From Saprospiraceae bacterium (GTDB lineage: Bacteria; Bacteroidota; Bacteroidia; Chitinophagales; Saprospiraceae): a stretch of DNA of 64,000 bases. Of the stretch, positions 7,742 to 16,505 are shown piece by piece. The notes beneath the pieces are model-generated. The model had not been told where the DNA came from and ran no database searches. It saw only the letters and a program-made list of their open reading frames with translations. How positions within the stretch are numbered: the first letter of the stretch is position 1; the number at the start of each line of letters is the position of its first letter. The translations under genes and the position numbers were made by a program. The stretch is taken from contig JAHDHL010000003.1 in the NCBI GenBank assembly GCA_020631355.1, forward strand, positions 244,077 through 308,076. The letters run 5' to 3'.

Positions 7742-8635
7742 ATGGCAAAAAAGAGAAGAGACGTAGGTAAGGGCATCAAGGCCATCCTAGCGAATATAGA
7801 AAAGGAAGTAGAGGACAATCAGGAATCAGTAGTCAAGGAATTGGCGGGGAATTCCGCCATGATTCCCATCGAACATATTGAGGTAAATCCCTATAATCCT
7901 AGAACGGATTTCAATGAGGAAGCGTTGGAAGCCTTATCACAATCCATCTCGGTACACGGTTTGATTCAACCCGTTACCCTAAGGAGAATCCACAAGGATA
8001 AATACCAACTGATTTCTGGTGAAAGGAGGTTCCGCGCTTCACAAAGAGCCGGTCTGAAGGAAGTACCTGCCTATGTTAGGGTCGTTAACGATCAGGAACT
8101 CATAGAGATGGCTCTGGTTGAAAATATCCAACGTGAAGACCTGAATGCCATAGAGGTAGCTATTACCTATCAGCGATTGATTGAGGAATGTAAACTGACC
8201 CATGAGAAATTGGCTGAGAGAGTTGGTAAGAGTAGGGCCAATGTAACCAATCACCTGAGGTTGCTTAAATTACCTCCGGAAATTCTCCAGTCCGTTAGAA
8301 AAAAGGAAATCAGTATGGGACATGCCAGGGCTTTGGCTGGTGTGGAAGATTTAGCATTCAAATTCGGACTATTCAGAAAAATCATCAATGAGGACCTTTC
8401 TGTCAGAAAGACCGAGCAGCTAGCCAAGGAGTATATGGACAAGAGTGGCAGTAAAAAAGCTGCTGCCCCAAAGGCTTCACTACCTCCTGCCTATAAGGAT
8501 GTTCAGGATAGGATATCCAAGAGTTTGGGTTCAAAGACCCAAATCAAACTGGGTAAGGATGGGAAAGGCCAGATTGTGGTCAATTTCGGATCCACAGATG
8601 ATCTCAACCGAATACTTGAAGTAATCGAGGATTAA
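7742..8635 (+). CDS. parB: Chromosome-partitioning protein ParB (Spo0J), CTPase/DNA-binding
   Basis: 297 residues. Binds parS and spreads as a CTP-dependent clamp. Domain order: an N-terminal basic peptide KKRRDVGKGIKAIL that stimulates ParA; the ParB/Srx CTPase domain from IPIEHIEVNPYNPRTDF, with the signature GERRFRASQRAGLKEVPAYV and ENIQREDLNAIE; a helix-turn-helix (THEKLAERVGKSRANVTNHLRLLKLP); and a C-terminal dimerisation domain ending in VVNFGSTDDLNRILEVI. All key motifs (GERR, ENxQR) are intact. It is translated downstream of parA and followed by a strong terminator. Confidence 0.97.
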   Translation: MAKKRRDVGKGIKAILANIEKEVEDNQESVVKELAGNSAMIPIEHIEVNPYNPRTDFNEEALEALSQSISVHGLIQPVTLRRIHKDKYQLISGERRFRASQRAGLKEVPAYVRVVNDQELIEMALVENIQREDLNAIEVAITYQRLIEECKLTHEKLAERVGKSRANVTNHLRLLKLPPEILQSVRKKEISMGHARALAGVEDLAFKFGLFRKIINEDLSVRKTEQLAKEYMDKSGSKKAAAPKASLPPAYKDVQDRISKSLGSKTQIKLGKDGKGQIVVNFGSTDDLNRILEVIED

Positions 8636-8640
8636 TCATA

Positions 8641-8674
8641 AAAAGCCCGGATGCAAATGTATCCGGGCTTTTTC
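8641..8674 (+). terminator. Terminator of the parA-parB operon
   Basis: AAAAGCCCGGAT / ATCCGGGCTTTT, 12-bp perfect stem (8641-8652 with 8661-8672), 8-nt loop, then TTCTTT. It starts six bases after the parB stop. Confidence 0.92.
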
Positions 8675-8748
8675 TTTGGAGTCAGACGATACGACTAATT
8701 TTTTTCTCATATTTTTTCCCAAGTATTTCTCTTTTTTGGGAACTTAAT

Positions 8749-8756
8749 TATCTTTG
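8749..8756 (+). promoter_or_regulatory. -7 element of the tRNA-His promoter
   Basis: TATCTTTG matches the Bacteroidota -7 consensus TAnnTTTG exactly and lies 28 bp before the tRNA 5' end, leaving a short processed leader. No clear TTG at the expected upstream spacing. Confidence 0.6.
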
Positions 8757-8783
8757 CATTCGCTTATATAAAGTAAGCTAAAT

Positions 8784-8858
8784 GGTGGGTATAGCTCAGT
8801 TGGTTAGAGCATCGGTTTGTGGTTCCGAGGGCCGCCGGTTCAAATCCGGTTACTCACC
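8784..8858 (+). tRNA. tRNA-His (anticodon GTG)
   Basis: The cloverleaf is readable: G-1 at 8784, acceptor GTGGGTA / TACTCAC with one G-U pair, D-arm GCTC...GAGC, anticodon loop TTGTGGT, T-arm with TTCAAAT, and discriminator C73, giving the G-1:C73 pair specific for tRNA-His. The base pair closing the anticodon loop is T-T (positions 31/39), a mismatch. The 3' CCA is not fully encoded (C73 is followed by CA). A 12-bp terminator follows. Confidence 0.95.
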
Positions 8859-8866
8859 CAAGATAA

Positions 8867-8901
8867 AAGCTGGATAGAAGAATCTATCCAGCTTCTCTTT
8901 T
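8867..8901 (+). terminator. Terminator of tRNA-His
   Basis: AAGCTGGATAGA / TCTATCCAGCTT, 12-bp stem with AGAA loop, followed by CTCTTTTTTT. Confidence 0.92.
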
Positions 8902-8922
8902 TTAGTACATTACTAAAATTAG

Positions 8923-8957
8923 AAACGGGCCTGATTCAATAAGAATCAGGCCCGTTT
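8923..8957 (-). terminator. Terminator of the mscS gene
   Basis: AAACGGGCCTGATTC / GAATCAGGCCCGTTT, 15-bp perfect stem, 5-nt loop. On the minus strand it is followed by CTAATTTTAG. It lies 28 bp beyond the mscS stop. Confidence 0.85.
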
Positions 8958-8984
8958 GCATTAAAAGCATTGTCTAATGAATCA

Positions 8985-9791
8985 TTAGGCAATATTCTTT
9001 ACTTTCCTTACCGGATAAGCTACATCTATACCAGCTGCACCAAATGCCTTTTTGATTTCCTTATAAGATTGGAAATAGACATCCCAATAATTCTCAGGCG
9101 TTGCATAAGGTCTTACCGCCAAAAGTACATTGTGCTCATCGAACTTCTCAATCTCGATTGTAGGTTCATCAGCTTCTCTCTTTACCACATTATCCAATGC
9201 TTTCTTGATGATGCCTTGTACCTTATCGAAATCCTCCTCATATGGCATTGCCACATTCAGATCTACCCTCAATTTATTATTAGCGGATAAGTTGGTCATG
9301 ATTCCACTTGTAGCTACACCATTAGGCATGATGACCTTCTTATTATCCAATGTGTCAATGATGGTATTGAATACCTGGATTTCTGCTACATGGCCCAATT
9401 GGCCTTGGATATCAACCAAATCCCCTACTCTATAAGGCTTGAATATCAATATCATTACCCCAGAAGCAAAGTGTCCCAAAGTACCCTGTAAAGCCATACC
9501 TATGGCCAGACCAGCTGCTGCAATCAATGCTGCAAATGCAGTAGTTTCAATTCCTACAATACCCGCTGCGGAAATAACAACCAATACTTTCAGGATTACA
9601 TTCACTAATGATTTTAGGAATGGTTGGACATCCTTGTCCAATCCTGACTTATCCATTGCCTTACCTACCATATTGGTTACCCAACCAACAATCCAAAAAC
9701 CGATAATAATTACCGCTAATGCTCCCACAAGTTTTGGGGCCCATGCGACTGCTTGGTCGACTAAACCCTGAAGGCTCTTCATAATATCCAT
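8985..9791 (-). CDS. mscS: Small-conductance mechanosensitive channel (MscS family)
   Basis: 268 residues, close to E. coli MscS (286). Inner-membrane heptameric channel that opens on hypo-osmotic stress. Three transmembrane helices are visible: TM1 about 17-40, TM2 about 60-85 and the pore-lining TM3 with the Gly/Ala packing pattern AALIAAAGLAIGMALQGTLG (about 87-106). The beta domain follows, with the signature FKPYRVGDLVDI and VMPNGVATSG-type segment (here KVIMPNGVATSG), then the C-terminal alpha/beta domain. It appears monocistronic, with its own terminator and a candidate -7 element upstream. Confidence 0.95.
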   Translation of the reverse strand: MDIMKSLQGLVDQAVAWAPKLVGALAVIIIGFWIVGWVTNMVGKAMDKSGLDKDVQPFLKSLVNVILKVLVVISAAGIVGIETTAFAALIAAAGLAIGMALQGTLGHFASGVMILIFKPYRVGDLVDIQGQLGHVAEIQVFNTIIDTLDNKKVIMPNGVATSGIMTNLSANNKLRVDLNVAMPYEEDFDKVQGIIKKALDNVVKREADEPTIEIEKFDEHNVLLAVRPYATPENYWDVYFQSYKEIKKAFGAAGIDVAYPVRKVKNIA

Positions 9792-9867
9792 GATGTCAAT
9801 AAAATTTGTTTTGTTAATGAAATTCTAAATTTGTGACGGGGTAATTAGACAGTTGGTCACTAGTTTT

Positions 9868-9875
9868 CAAATTTA
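9868..9875 (-). promoter_or_regulatory. Candidate -7 element of mscS
   Basis: Minus-strand TAAATTTG matches TAnnTTTG; a TTG lies 22 bp upstream of it, slightly beyond the usual 19-20 bp. About 77 bp before the mscS start. Confidence 0.4.
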
Positions 9876-9930
9876 TTTTTCATTAGTATCATATTGACAA
9901 GCCTAAAATGCAGATAGTACCTAATTAAAA

Positions 9931-9962
9931 TAGGCCCAAACGCGCTTTGTCGCATGGGCCTA
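9931..9962 (-). terminator. Terminator of the T9SS subtilisin gene
   Basis: TAGGCCCA / TGGGCCTA outer stem with an additional GCG/CGC inner pairing, on the minus strand followed by TTTTAATTAGG. It lies 25 bp after the stop of the protease gene. Confidence 0.65.
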
Positions 9963-9986
9963 ATCAAAATTATAAATAATTAATTA

Positions 9987-12900
9987 TCAATCACTTGTAA
10001 TTAATATCTTTTCTAGCAATTCCTTATCAGACAACTGGACATGGATATAATATATGCCTGGAGTCAAATTTTGGAAAGCTTCATCCTCTATTATATTTTC
10101 TCCAGAAACAAGTTCCACTACATTCCTATATACTGTCTGGCCCAAGTGGTTCAATATCTGATAACGGGCCGAACTCGTTTGATTCGAATTGATATTGATG
10201 ATGAATTGCCCCTTATTCGGATTCGGATATACTGATATGGAAAGATTATTGCCAAAATCGAGGGATTTGATCTCCGTATATTCATAACTCTCATCAAAAT
10301 CCACCAGTTTAAGCCTGTAATAATACATCCCTAGCTTACCGCTGGAAGCATCCGTGTAGTCATAGGACAACAGCTGATTGGAATTACCTGCGGCTGCCAC
10401 CTCGCCAATCTTGGTGAAATCACCGGAAATGACTTCGGCAGTCCCTTTTGCCATTTCTATTTCAAAATGGCTACTATTGACTTCTGACAAGGTTTTCCAT
10501 TTCAGTATGGCATCCCCCCCATCCTTGGTGAGTGTGAAATCTATCAATTCTATCGGTAGTGGCAAATCCATGTTAGCATGGCCTCCATTGACATAGAATT
10601 CTGAAAATCCGGGCGTATCAAACTGTACATAATATCCATTGGCATATGGTACTACTTCCACATCATCAGGTATGAAAAATGAATAGGTATTCGCATCATT
10701 ATCATTCAAATCACCATTTTCATTCGGCCCTGAATACTTGGTAACCCCAGCCATGAAAGCATCAGTAATTGTGGAACAGCCACTACATGAACCTGCAGCG
10801 GCCCTAAGTGCCTCTACTTCGGAATCCAAGAGGTATAATCTGACGGACACATCGGAACCCGGAGCATTCGTAGGTGTAATTTTCCAATTCCTATCCAGAT
10901 AATACTGCAAATTATTATCTCTCAACGTACCAGAATGGATATAGACATCTGCACTGGTGCTACCCAAATTCTGTCCATTGGGATTAATGGAAACGACCCT
11001 ATTCCCTCCTGATTCGAAATGGACCCAGTTGCTTCCTGAAACGGCCTGTGTCACATTCACATCAGAACCCGTATGAATATCGTCAGATTCGTAAATTCTT
11101 ACGTTATCAATAGCAATCCCCTCCTGTGTTGTGAATATGTCTGAATCCAAAACAATCCTGAACTGTACCCTAGATGCAGTGGTTGGTACATCAAAAGAAG
11201 CACTATGCCAATAGGATTTGGTGTCATCCCAGTTGTTATTACCCATATAGTTATTGTACCAATTATGGCCTGCACCATTAGTACCCATGGTATTCCAAGT
11301 TCTTCCATTAGTAGAATACTCTACATATACCCTATCGTAATAAGGGAAACCATTGCCATCATTCGCATCCTCAATGTCGTAATTCAATGCAAAGGAAAAT
11401 ACCGGACTGGATAGTGAGGAAAGGTCATAACAGGGAGAAACCAAATAAGATAACTCACTATTATTATAATTCCCTGTCAAGTTGGTAGCCCAAGCATTAT
11501 TGCCCTCGGCAGCTCGATTCAACAAGGTACCGGAGGGAGTACCCCATTGCCAAGAATTATTTTTTCCGAATGAAATCCAATCTCCATTATCCGCCTCAAA
11601 ATCCTCAAGATAAGGGTAGGTATTGATTGTAGAAGCTGTGGAAGAACCCATTGCAACTATGGAACGAGCTCTTCTTCTCTGTCCTACTACACCACCTGTG
11701 GAAACAGCACGAACTGTGAAGTAATAGGTTGTCCCTGCAGTCAAGCCGGTAACGAGGTGAGAGGTTGATGTCGTATTGGTCAATACATTCCATGTGGAGC
11801 CATCGTACTGCATGACATCGTAACTCGCAGCACCTGTAACACTAGACCAAGAAATATTCACTTGTTCATCACAATCCGGATTCAAGGTTAATGCTGTTGG
11901 GGCATCCATTATTGAAAAATTCGAAAGACTCTGTTTCGAAGCCAAACCTGTACCATTCCAAGAGATTCTAATCAATCCCTCATCTGTGAACGTGGTAGGA
12001 GTTGTCCATTCATAATTCCTCAAACTTCCAGAAACAGCGTTATCAATCACGACCCAATTCGTTCCATTATCCAGAGAATATTCCAATGTGAACGTATTGG
12101 CATCATATCCTGCACCATTCCAAGTGATATTGATACTTTCAGAAGTTGTGTACATTTCTCCTCCCATTGGAGATGCTAGTTCCAAGTGGTCTTCTATGAT
12201 ATCATAAACAATAACATAATCCTGGCTTCCCATTGGAACATTGAAACCATTGACATTGATTGTGTAGGTTCCACTCGCAGGGTTGTCTATCACTACCTGT
12301 TCTGCATTATTGAGGTTATCTACACCATTCACAGCCGGATTGGCGCAGTTGGCCGCTGATGGGTCCAGAACCAAAGGAAGTACATTCGTCAATCCCGGGT
12401 CATCGACGGATAGATTCAGATCATTCACCAATGCAGGATTGGCAGAAGCAGAACCCTCCACGTCATGCCAGTACAACATGACCTTTAGCTGATGTGTTCC
12501 TGCCGGTACGGTGATGTTGTGTGTATTCGTATTTCCATTACTGATACTACCTGTGGTATATCTTGTATTGGCCAATGTTTCGGAAGCCCTGTATACATCC
12601 AATGCTCCAAAACCATAAATGTAGTCAGGGCCAACATTTCCTACATCCCTTGCCGAATTCATCATTACGGCTTTCATGAGGTCCCCTTTTGGGTTTGCAC
12701 CAGCATTGAGTGATTTATAATATTCATACATTAGGGCCAAAGCACCCGAAACTGCAGGAGCTGAAAAGCTTGTACCTGAACCTGTTACATAATTATTGGA
12801 ATTACCGGTTGATGTCACATTGCTACCTACAGCAACCATATCTGGTTTCAGGCGACCATCCAATGCAGGTCCCCTGCTCGATGAACCAGCAATTCCATCC

Positions 12901-14060
12901 AGATAATCCGTATTCCCAACTACCAATGTATTCTTGGCGGAATTCCATGCATTCCTAAGCGTAGCATAGCCTGTGGCATAGGCACCACATGTATTAAAAC
13001 CATCATTTCCAGAACTGAATACGTGAGTCACTTCATCCAGTGTTCTTAAAGATTGGTCTACATCTACTGACTCAGCCGTATATTCTCCTGCATCTGCACA
13101 AACAGATACTACGATACCATTCGCATAGCTATTATTGGAAATGACGACTCCGAAATTATTATAATAGTTATCATCGAAAATGATTACGCCAGTAAAAAAA
13201 TCAGCATAAACTGTTGTTTCAGGTGCGTATCCTATTCCCGCAGGATCCAGTTGTCCTTCGGAGGCGATGATTCCAGCTGTCTGTGAACCGTGGGAACTAT
13301 CATCAATCAGATTTTCATTTTGGATTCTATCATTGAGGTCGATATGGTCATTGATGGTGCCACCATCTCCTACACTTACCGTTACACCATTACCTGTCAA
13401 TCCTAAACCAGAAGCATGTCTAGCCAATCCTGACCGTGATGTCTCAAGGCTTTCCTCAATCAGCAAATCCATCTCCTGTGCTACGGGTGAGACATAACTG
13501 ACCAACGGATGACTGGCAATTATCCGAGCATTTTCTGGAGTGAGCTTGACCTTGAAGATATTCCCATCATCTCCATTCATCCTATCCCATTCTGTATAAA
13601 GACCCGACAAGATGGATTGGGCTTCAGAGGATGTGATACGTGTATTGAATAACACATTCGCAAGTGTTGCACTTTCCAGATAATCCCAAGAGGGAGAAGT
13701 CTTATCCATAGGGTGCATTATGGAAACATGTCTTATTCCATCACGCCATACCTGTTTATTGAAAACGGCCTTGTCTATTTTAGTGAGATAGGCCTTATCA
13801 GGAATGTATTGCAACAACTCCACACCATGACTTTCTAGCTTCTCAACCTTTGTCAGGGATGGAGTCTGTTCGAATTGAACCAGTACATAATAATGTCCTT
13901 TGTATAATGCTGCATCAAAAACCTTTGACTTTGCATCAATCATTTCCATATTACTAGGAGGGCTGACCGTACTTCTTTTGAATCGCAGTTGGAATTCATT
14001 CTGAGCCAACAATTGATTAAAGGAAATGAACAACAAAATTAGGAGTAAGTGATTCTTCAT
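9987..14060 (-). CDS. Secreted subtilisin-like (S8) serine protease with T9SS sorting domain
   Basis: 1,357 residues. Signal peptide 1-19, ending LLAQ. A propeptide-like region follows to about 200, then the S8 catalytic domain: Asp in VSVGDGGTINDH (about 232), His in DDSSHGSQTAGI (about 257), oxyanion Asn in FSSGNDG (about 352) and Ser in GSGTSFSAPAVSG (about 431). Downstream are a P-domain-like beta region (KVMLYWHDVEGSA), a fibronectin type III repeat (GAASYDVMQYD to TVRAVSTGG), a concanavalin/MAM-like region (about 825-1000), and a C-terminal Por sorting domain (SVYPNPNKGQFIININ to the end). It would be exported by Sec, then cross the outer membrane by type IX secretion. Intact and monocistronic. 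Confidence 0.93.
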   Translation of the reverse strand: MKNHLLLILLFISFNQLLAQNEFQLRFKRSTVSPPSNMEMIDAKSKVFDAALYKGHYYVLVQFEQTPSLTKVEKLESHGVELLQYIPDKAYLTKIDKAVFNKQVWRDGIRHVSIMHPMDKTSPSWDYLESATLANVLFNTRITSSEAQSILSGLYTEWDRMNGDDGNIFKVKLTPENARIIASHPLVSYVSPVAQEMDLLIEESLETSRSGLARHASGLGLTGNGVTVSVGDGGTINDHIDLNDRIQNENLIDDSSHGSQTAGIIASEGQLDPAGIGYAPETTVYADFFTGVIIFDDNYYNNFGVVISNNSYANGIVVSVCADAGEYTAESVDVDQSLRTLDEVTHVFSSGNDGFNTCGAYATGYATLRNAWNSAKNTLVVGNTDYLDGIAGSSSRGPALDGRLKPDMVAVGSNVTSTGNSNNYVTGSGTSFSAPAVSGALALMYEYYKSLNAGANPKGDLMKAVMMNSARDVGNVGPDYIYGFGALDVYRASETLANTRYTTGSISNGNTNTHNITVPAGTHQLKVMLYWHDVEGSASANPALVNDLNLSVDDPGLTNVLPLVLDPSAANCANPAVNGVDNLNNAEQVVIDNPASGTYTINVNGFNVPMGSQDYVIVYDIIEDHLELASPMGGEMYTTSESINITWNGAGYDANTFTLEYSLDNGTNWVVIDNAVSGSLRNYEWTTPTTFTDEGLIRISWNGTGLASKQSLSNFSIMDAPTALTLNPDCDEQVNISWSSVTGAASYDVMQYDGSTWNVLTNTTSTSHLVTGLTAGTTYYFTVRAVSTGGVVGQRRRARSIVAMGSSTASTINTYPYLEDFEADNGDWISFGKNNSWQWGTPSGTLLNRAAEGNNAWATNLTGNYNNSELSYLVSPCYDLSSLSSPVFSFALNYDIEDANDGNGFPYYDRVYVEYSTNGRTWNTMGTNGAGHNWYNNYMGNNNWDDTKSYWHSASFDVPTTASRVQFRIVLDSDIFTTQEGIAIDNVRIYESDDIHTGSDVNVTQAVSGSNWVHFESGGNRVVSINPNGQNLGSTSADVYIHSGTLRDNNLQYYLDRNWKITPTNAPGSDVSVRLYLLDSEVEALRAAAGSCSGCSTITDAFMAGVTKYSGPNENGDLNDNDANTYSFFIPDDVEVVPYANGYYVQFDTPGFSEFYVNGGHANMDLPLPIELIDFTLTKDGGDAILKWKTLSEVNSSHFEIEMAKGTAEVISGDFTKIGEVAAAGNSNQLLSYDYTDASSGKLGMYYYRLKLVDFDESYEYTEIKSLDFGNNLSISVYPNPNKGQFIININSNQTSSARYQILNHLGQTVYRNVVELVSGENIIEDEAFQNLTPGIYYIHVQLSDKELLEKILITSD

Positions 14061-14471
14061 ATGTAAAATTTAAGCACATGTTTTCAGGGGCAGAAAGACA
14101 TGATAACGATATCTATCTCAATTTAAATGAAAATCCCAATTAATTCCACATTATTTAGCCTAATGACAAAGGGAATACCACTAATTCTTTGCAACTGATT
14201 GAATCAGATTTAGTGACAGACTTAGACATTATTACGTCTTATATGTCAGATATGGGTCTGGAATCCATCATTATCCTCTAAAAAGCCCTAACAATCAACA
14301 AACAAGCTCATATACAATATGTTTAGGTCTCCTTTTATTTGGGAAAGTGTTCAAACTCAATTAGATTAGAGTCATAAAACATCAACATACTAAAACTCTT
14401 TCCTTGGGTTAGTTAACCATCAATCCTAGGAATCTAGAGAGGGATACATCCCTCGTTTTAAATACTGGCTA
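14061..14471. other. Divergent intergenic region before the OmpA operon
   Basis: 411 bp, AT-rich, between the subtilisin and the OmpA-family gene. No exact TAnnTTTG element on either strand; TATGTTTA near 14317 is a one-off mismatch. A small hairpin GAGGGA-TACA-TCCCTC (14439-14454) sits 17 bp before the OmpA start and could affect its translation. No small ORF stands out. Confidence 0.45.
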
Positions 14472-15386
14472 ATGAGAAAATCGTCCATCCTTTGGTTGAT
14501 GCTACTTTTCGTATGGGTAAGTCTTGGCACTTACCTCTGTCATTACTATTTGTGTGATGCGCATGGCTCATCACTGTCTGAAACATCCGAATCCAAGGAA
14601 ATTGAGGGGAAGATTGCTGAAAAACCCCAGCTTGGTCATTGGCAATTTGAGGATGGTGAATTCAATGTAACTGTGAATGATTTCTTTGAATTCTTCAAAA
14701 ACGATTCATCGCATATTCCTACCATCAAGGCAGAATTAGAAAACGAAATTGAAAGTACAGTCAATTATCTGAACATGAATCCGGGCCGTATGATGACCAT
14801 CATCGGTTATTATGCCATGGATGAGGTTTATGATGGACAGTATCAGGATTTGGGTTGGTCAAGGGCTGTTCACATTCAGAAATACCTTGTTGACCTCGGA
14901 GCTCCATCTAATCAGCTCAAGGTTACCTCTCGTTTACAACCCCAGAATTGGTTTTATGATGGTGTATTGAAGAAAGGTGTTGATTTTGAATTTTCGGAAT
15001 TGGAAGATACCGGTATGAGACTGGAAGAAATCAAATCCATCCTCAATGCCGAACCCATTATCATATTCTTCAAGAAAGATGATTGGGATGTCTATTTGGA
15101 GGATGAACAATCCTCTAGGATTGCTGATTTGGCGTATTACCTTGATCAGGTAGATGAGAGCATCATCAAAATCAAGGGCCATAGTGACGACACAGGTAAT
15201 ACGACTTTACAAAAAAGGAATTCAAATAAGAGAGCCGTTGCCGTAAAGGACTATTTCCTGGAAAACAGTGGCATACCATCCGACAAAATGGAAGCCAGAG
15301 GATATGGAGCCAGTAGACCCTTGGCTGATAACGCTACGGAAGAAGGTAAAGCCCAAAACAGGCGTGTAGAAATCATACTTGAATAA
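14472..15386 (+). CDS. OmpA-family envelope protein with two OmpA-like domains
   Basis: 304 residues. An N-terminal hydrophobic segment (about 6-27) acts as signal or anchor. The C-terminal domain (about 195-304) is a clear OmpA/MotB peptidoglycan-binding fold: IKIKGHSDDTGN, NSNKRAVAVKDYFLENSGIPSDKMEARGYGASRPLADN and NRRVEIILE, with the NxxLSxxRA-type arginine helix. An earlier stretch (about 95-155; MTIIGYYAMDE then WSRAVHIQKYLVDLGAPSNQLKV) looks like a second, degenerate copy. It probably ties the envelope to the cell wall. The next gene starts 22 bp downstream, so it is the first gene of a three-gene unit. Confidence 0.85.
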   Translation: MRKSSILWLMLLFVWVSLGTYLCHYYLCDAHGSSLSETSESKEIEGKIAEKPQLGHWQFEDGEFNVTVNDFFEFFKNDSSHIPTIKAELENEIESTVNYLNMNPGRMMTIIGYYAMDEVYDGQYQDLGWSRAVHIQKYLVDLGAPSNQLKVTSRLQPQNWFYDGVLKKGVDFEFSELEDTGMRLEEIKSILNAEPIIIFFKKDDWDVYLEDEQSSRIADLAYYLDQVDESIIKIKGHSDDTGNTTLQKRNSNKRAVAVKDYFLENSGIPSDKMEARGYGASRPLADNATEEGKAQNRRVEIILE

Positions 15387-15407
15387 ACCATCTAAAATCA
15401 ATAGGAC

Positions 15408-16475
15408 ATGTGTATTTGGTTGCCATTATTGTTTATGCTCGGTTCTGCTTTCATCGGTTGGATGATGGGCAAAGGGTGGTTGATAGGGAAGGTAGAGGCT
15501 TTGGAAAAAGATATCAGGACACATAAGAAAACATATGGTGAGTTAAGGTCTGAGAATGCAGATACCCAACTGAAATTCAACACACTAAACACCAATTACA
15601 ATGTCCTTGAAAAGGAACGGGACAACCTCAATTTCTCAATTATTGACCTAAAATCCAAAATTAATCAATTAAAGGACAACCCTACTTCAGATGACGAGTT
15701 ATCCAAACGGCATGAAGTTCTACAATCCGAATATGACCAAGCCAAAAAATCATTTGCTATCCGATTGAATACATTGGAAAAGGACCGGGATGACAAGATC
15801 AATCTACTCAAACAAGAATTAGCTGAAAAAGAGGATGAGTATTTCATTGCCTTGGGCAAGGCAGCTGATGCGCCTGCAATAGAAGTGAAAGAAGTCATCA
15901 AGGAAGTTCCTGTAGAAATCGTCAAAGAGGTTGAGATTATCAAGGAAGTGGAGGTGATAAAAGAAGTCGAGGTGGTGAAAGAAGTGGAAGTCATCAAGGA
16001 AATTGAGGTCATCAAGGAGGTGCCTGTTGAAATCATCAAAGAGGTGGAAGTCGTTAAATCATTTGACTTTGATATGTTACAACAAATGATGGAACAAATG
16101 GATACTGTGGAAATATCCAGAACCGTAAGGGAAATTGAAAAATCCAAACCCAATACTCCTGATGAAACCACCACTCCAATAGAACAAGATATTGTATCCA
16201 CTGAATCCGAAGTTCCTGCCATTATCTATAATGACCTTACCATCATTGAGGGAATTGGTCCTGATATGGCACAGTTCCTAAGGGATTCGGGCATATATAC
16301 CTATAAACAACTCGCTGAGATTTCCCTGAATGACTTGCATTCGTTATTGGAACGAGGCGAACCTCAATTCCAAATCAGTGATGCTACCAGTTGGAACAAA
16401 CAAGCCAAACTGGCCCACAAAGGTAAATGGGACAAACTTGCAGAACTACAAGATAAACTTAAGAAAGGGAAATAA
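15408..16475 (+). CDS. Membrane-anchored coiled-coil protein with KEVEVI repeats and C-terminal H3TH domain
   Basis: 355 residues. One N-terminal transmembrane helix (about 3-26, containing GSAFIGWMMGKGWLIG), then about 120 residues of charged coiled coil. A Lys/Glu/Val repeat spans about 159-217, made of KEVEVI-type hexamers and KEVPVEII-type octamers, followed by a KSFDFDMLQQMMEQM cap. The C-terminal domain (about 275-345: DLTIIEGIGPDMAQFLRDSGIYTYKQLAEI, ending TSWNKQAKLAHKGKWDKLAELQ) is the helix-hairpin-helix/H3TH type of COG3743, related to flap-nuclease DNA-binding motifs. It shares cap and H3TH domain with the next gene (31 bp downstream). A role joining membrane and DNA is inference only. 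Confidence 0.7.
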   Translation: MCIWLPLLFMLGSAFIGWMMGKGWLIGKVEALEKDIRTHKKTYGELRSENADTQLKFNTLNTNYNVLEKERDNLNFSIIDLKSKINQLKDNPTSDDELSKRHEVLQSEYDQAKKSFAIRLNTLEKDRDDKINLLKQELAEKEDEYFIALGKAADAPAIEVKEVIKEVPVEIVKEVEIIKEVEVIKEVEVVKEVEVIKEIEVIKEVPVEIIKEVEVVKSFDFDMLQQMMEQMDTVEISRTVREIEKSKPNTPDETTTPIEQDIVSTESEVPAIIYNDLTIIEGIGPDMAQFLRDSGIYTYKQLAEISLNDLHSLLERGEPQFQISDATSWNKQAKLAHKGKWDKLAELQDKLKKGK

Positions 16476-16505
16476 TCGAGAGAACCACTTTAAAGAATAC
16501 CTGAT

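Noticed and set aside
6896..8740. parS centromere site near parAB
   Set aside because: No TGTTTCACGTGAAACA-like palindrome was found by eye; a full scan of the genome would be needed.
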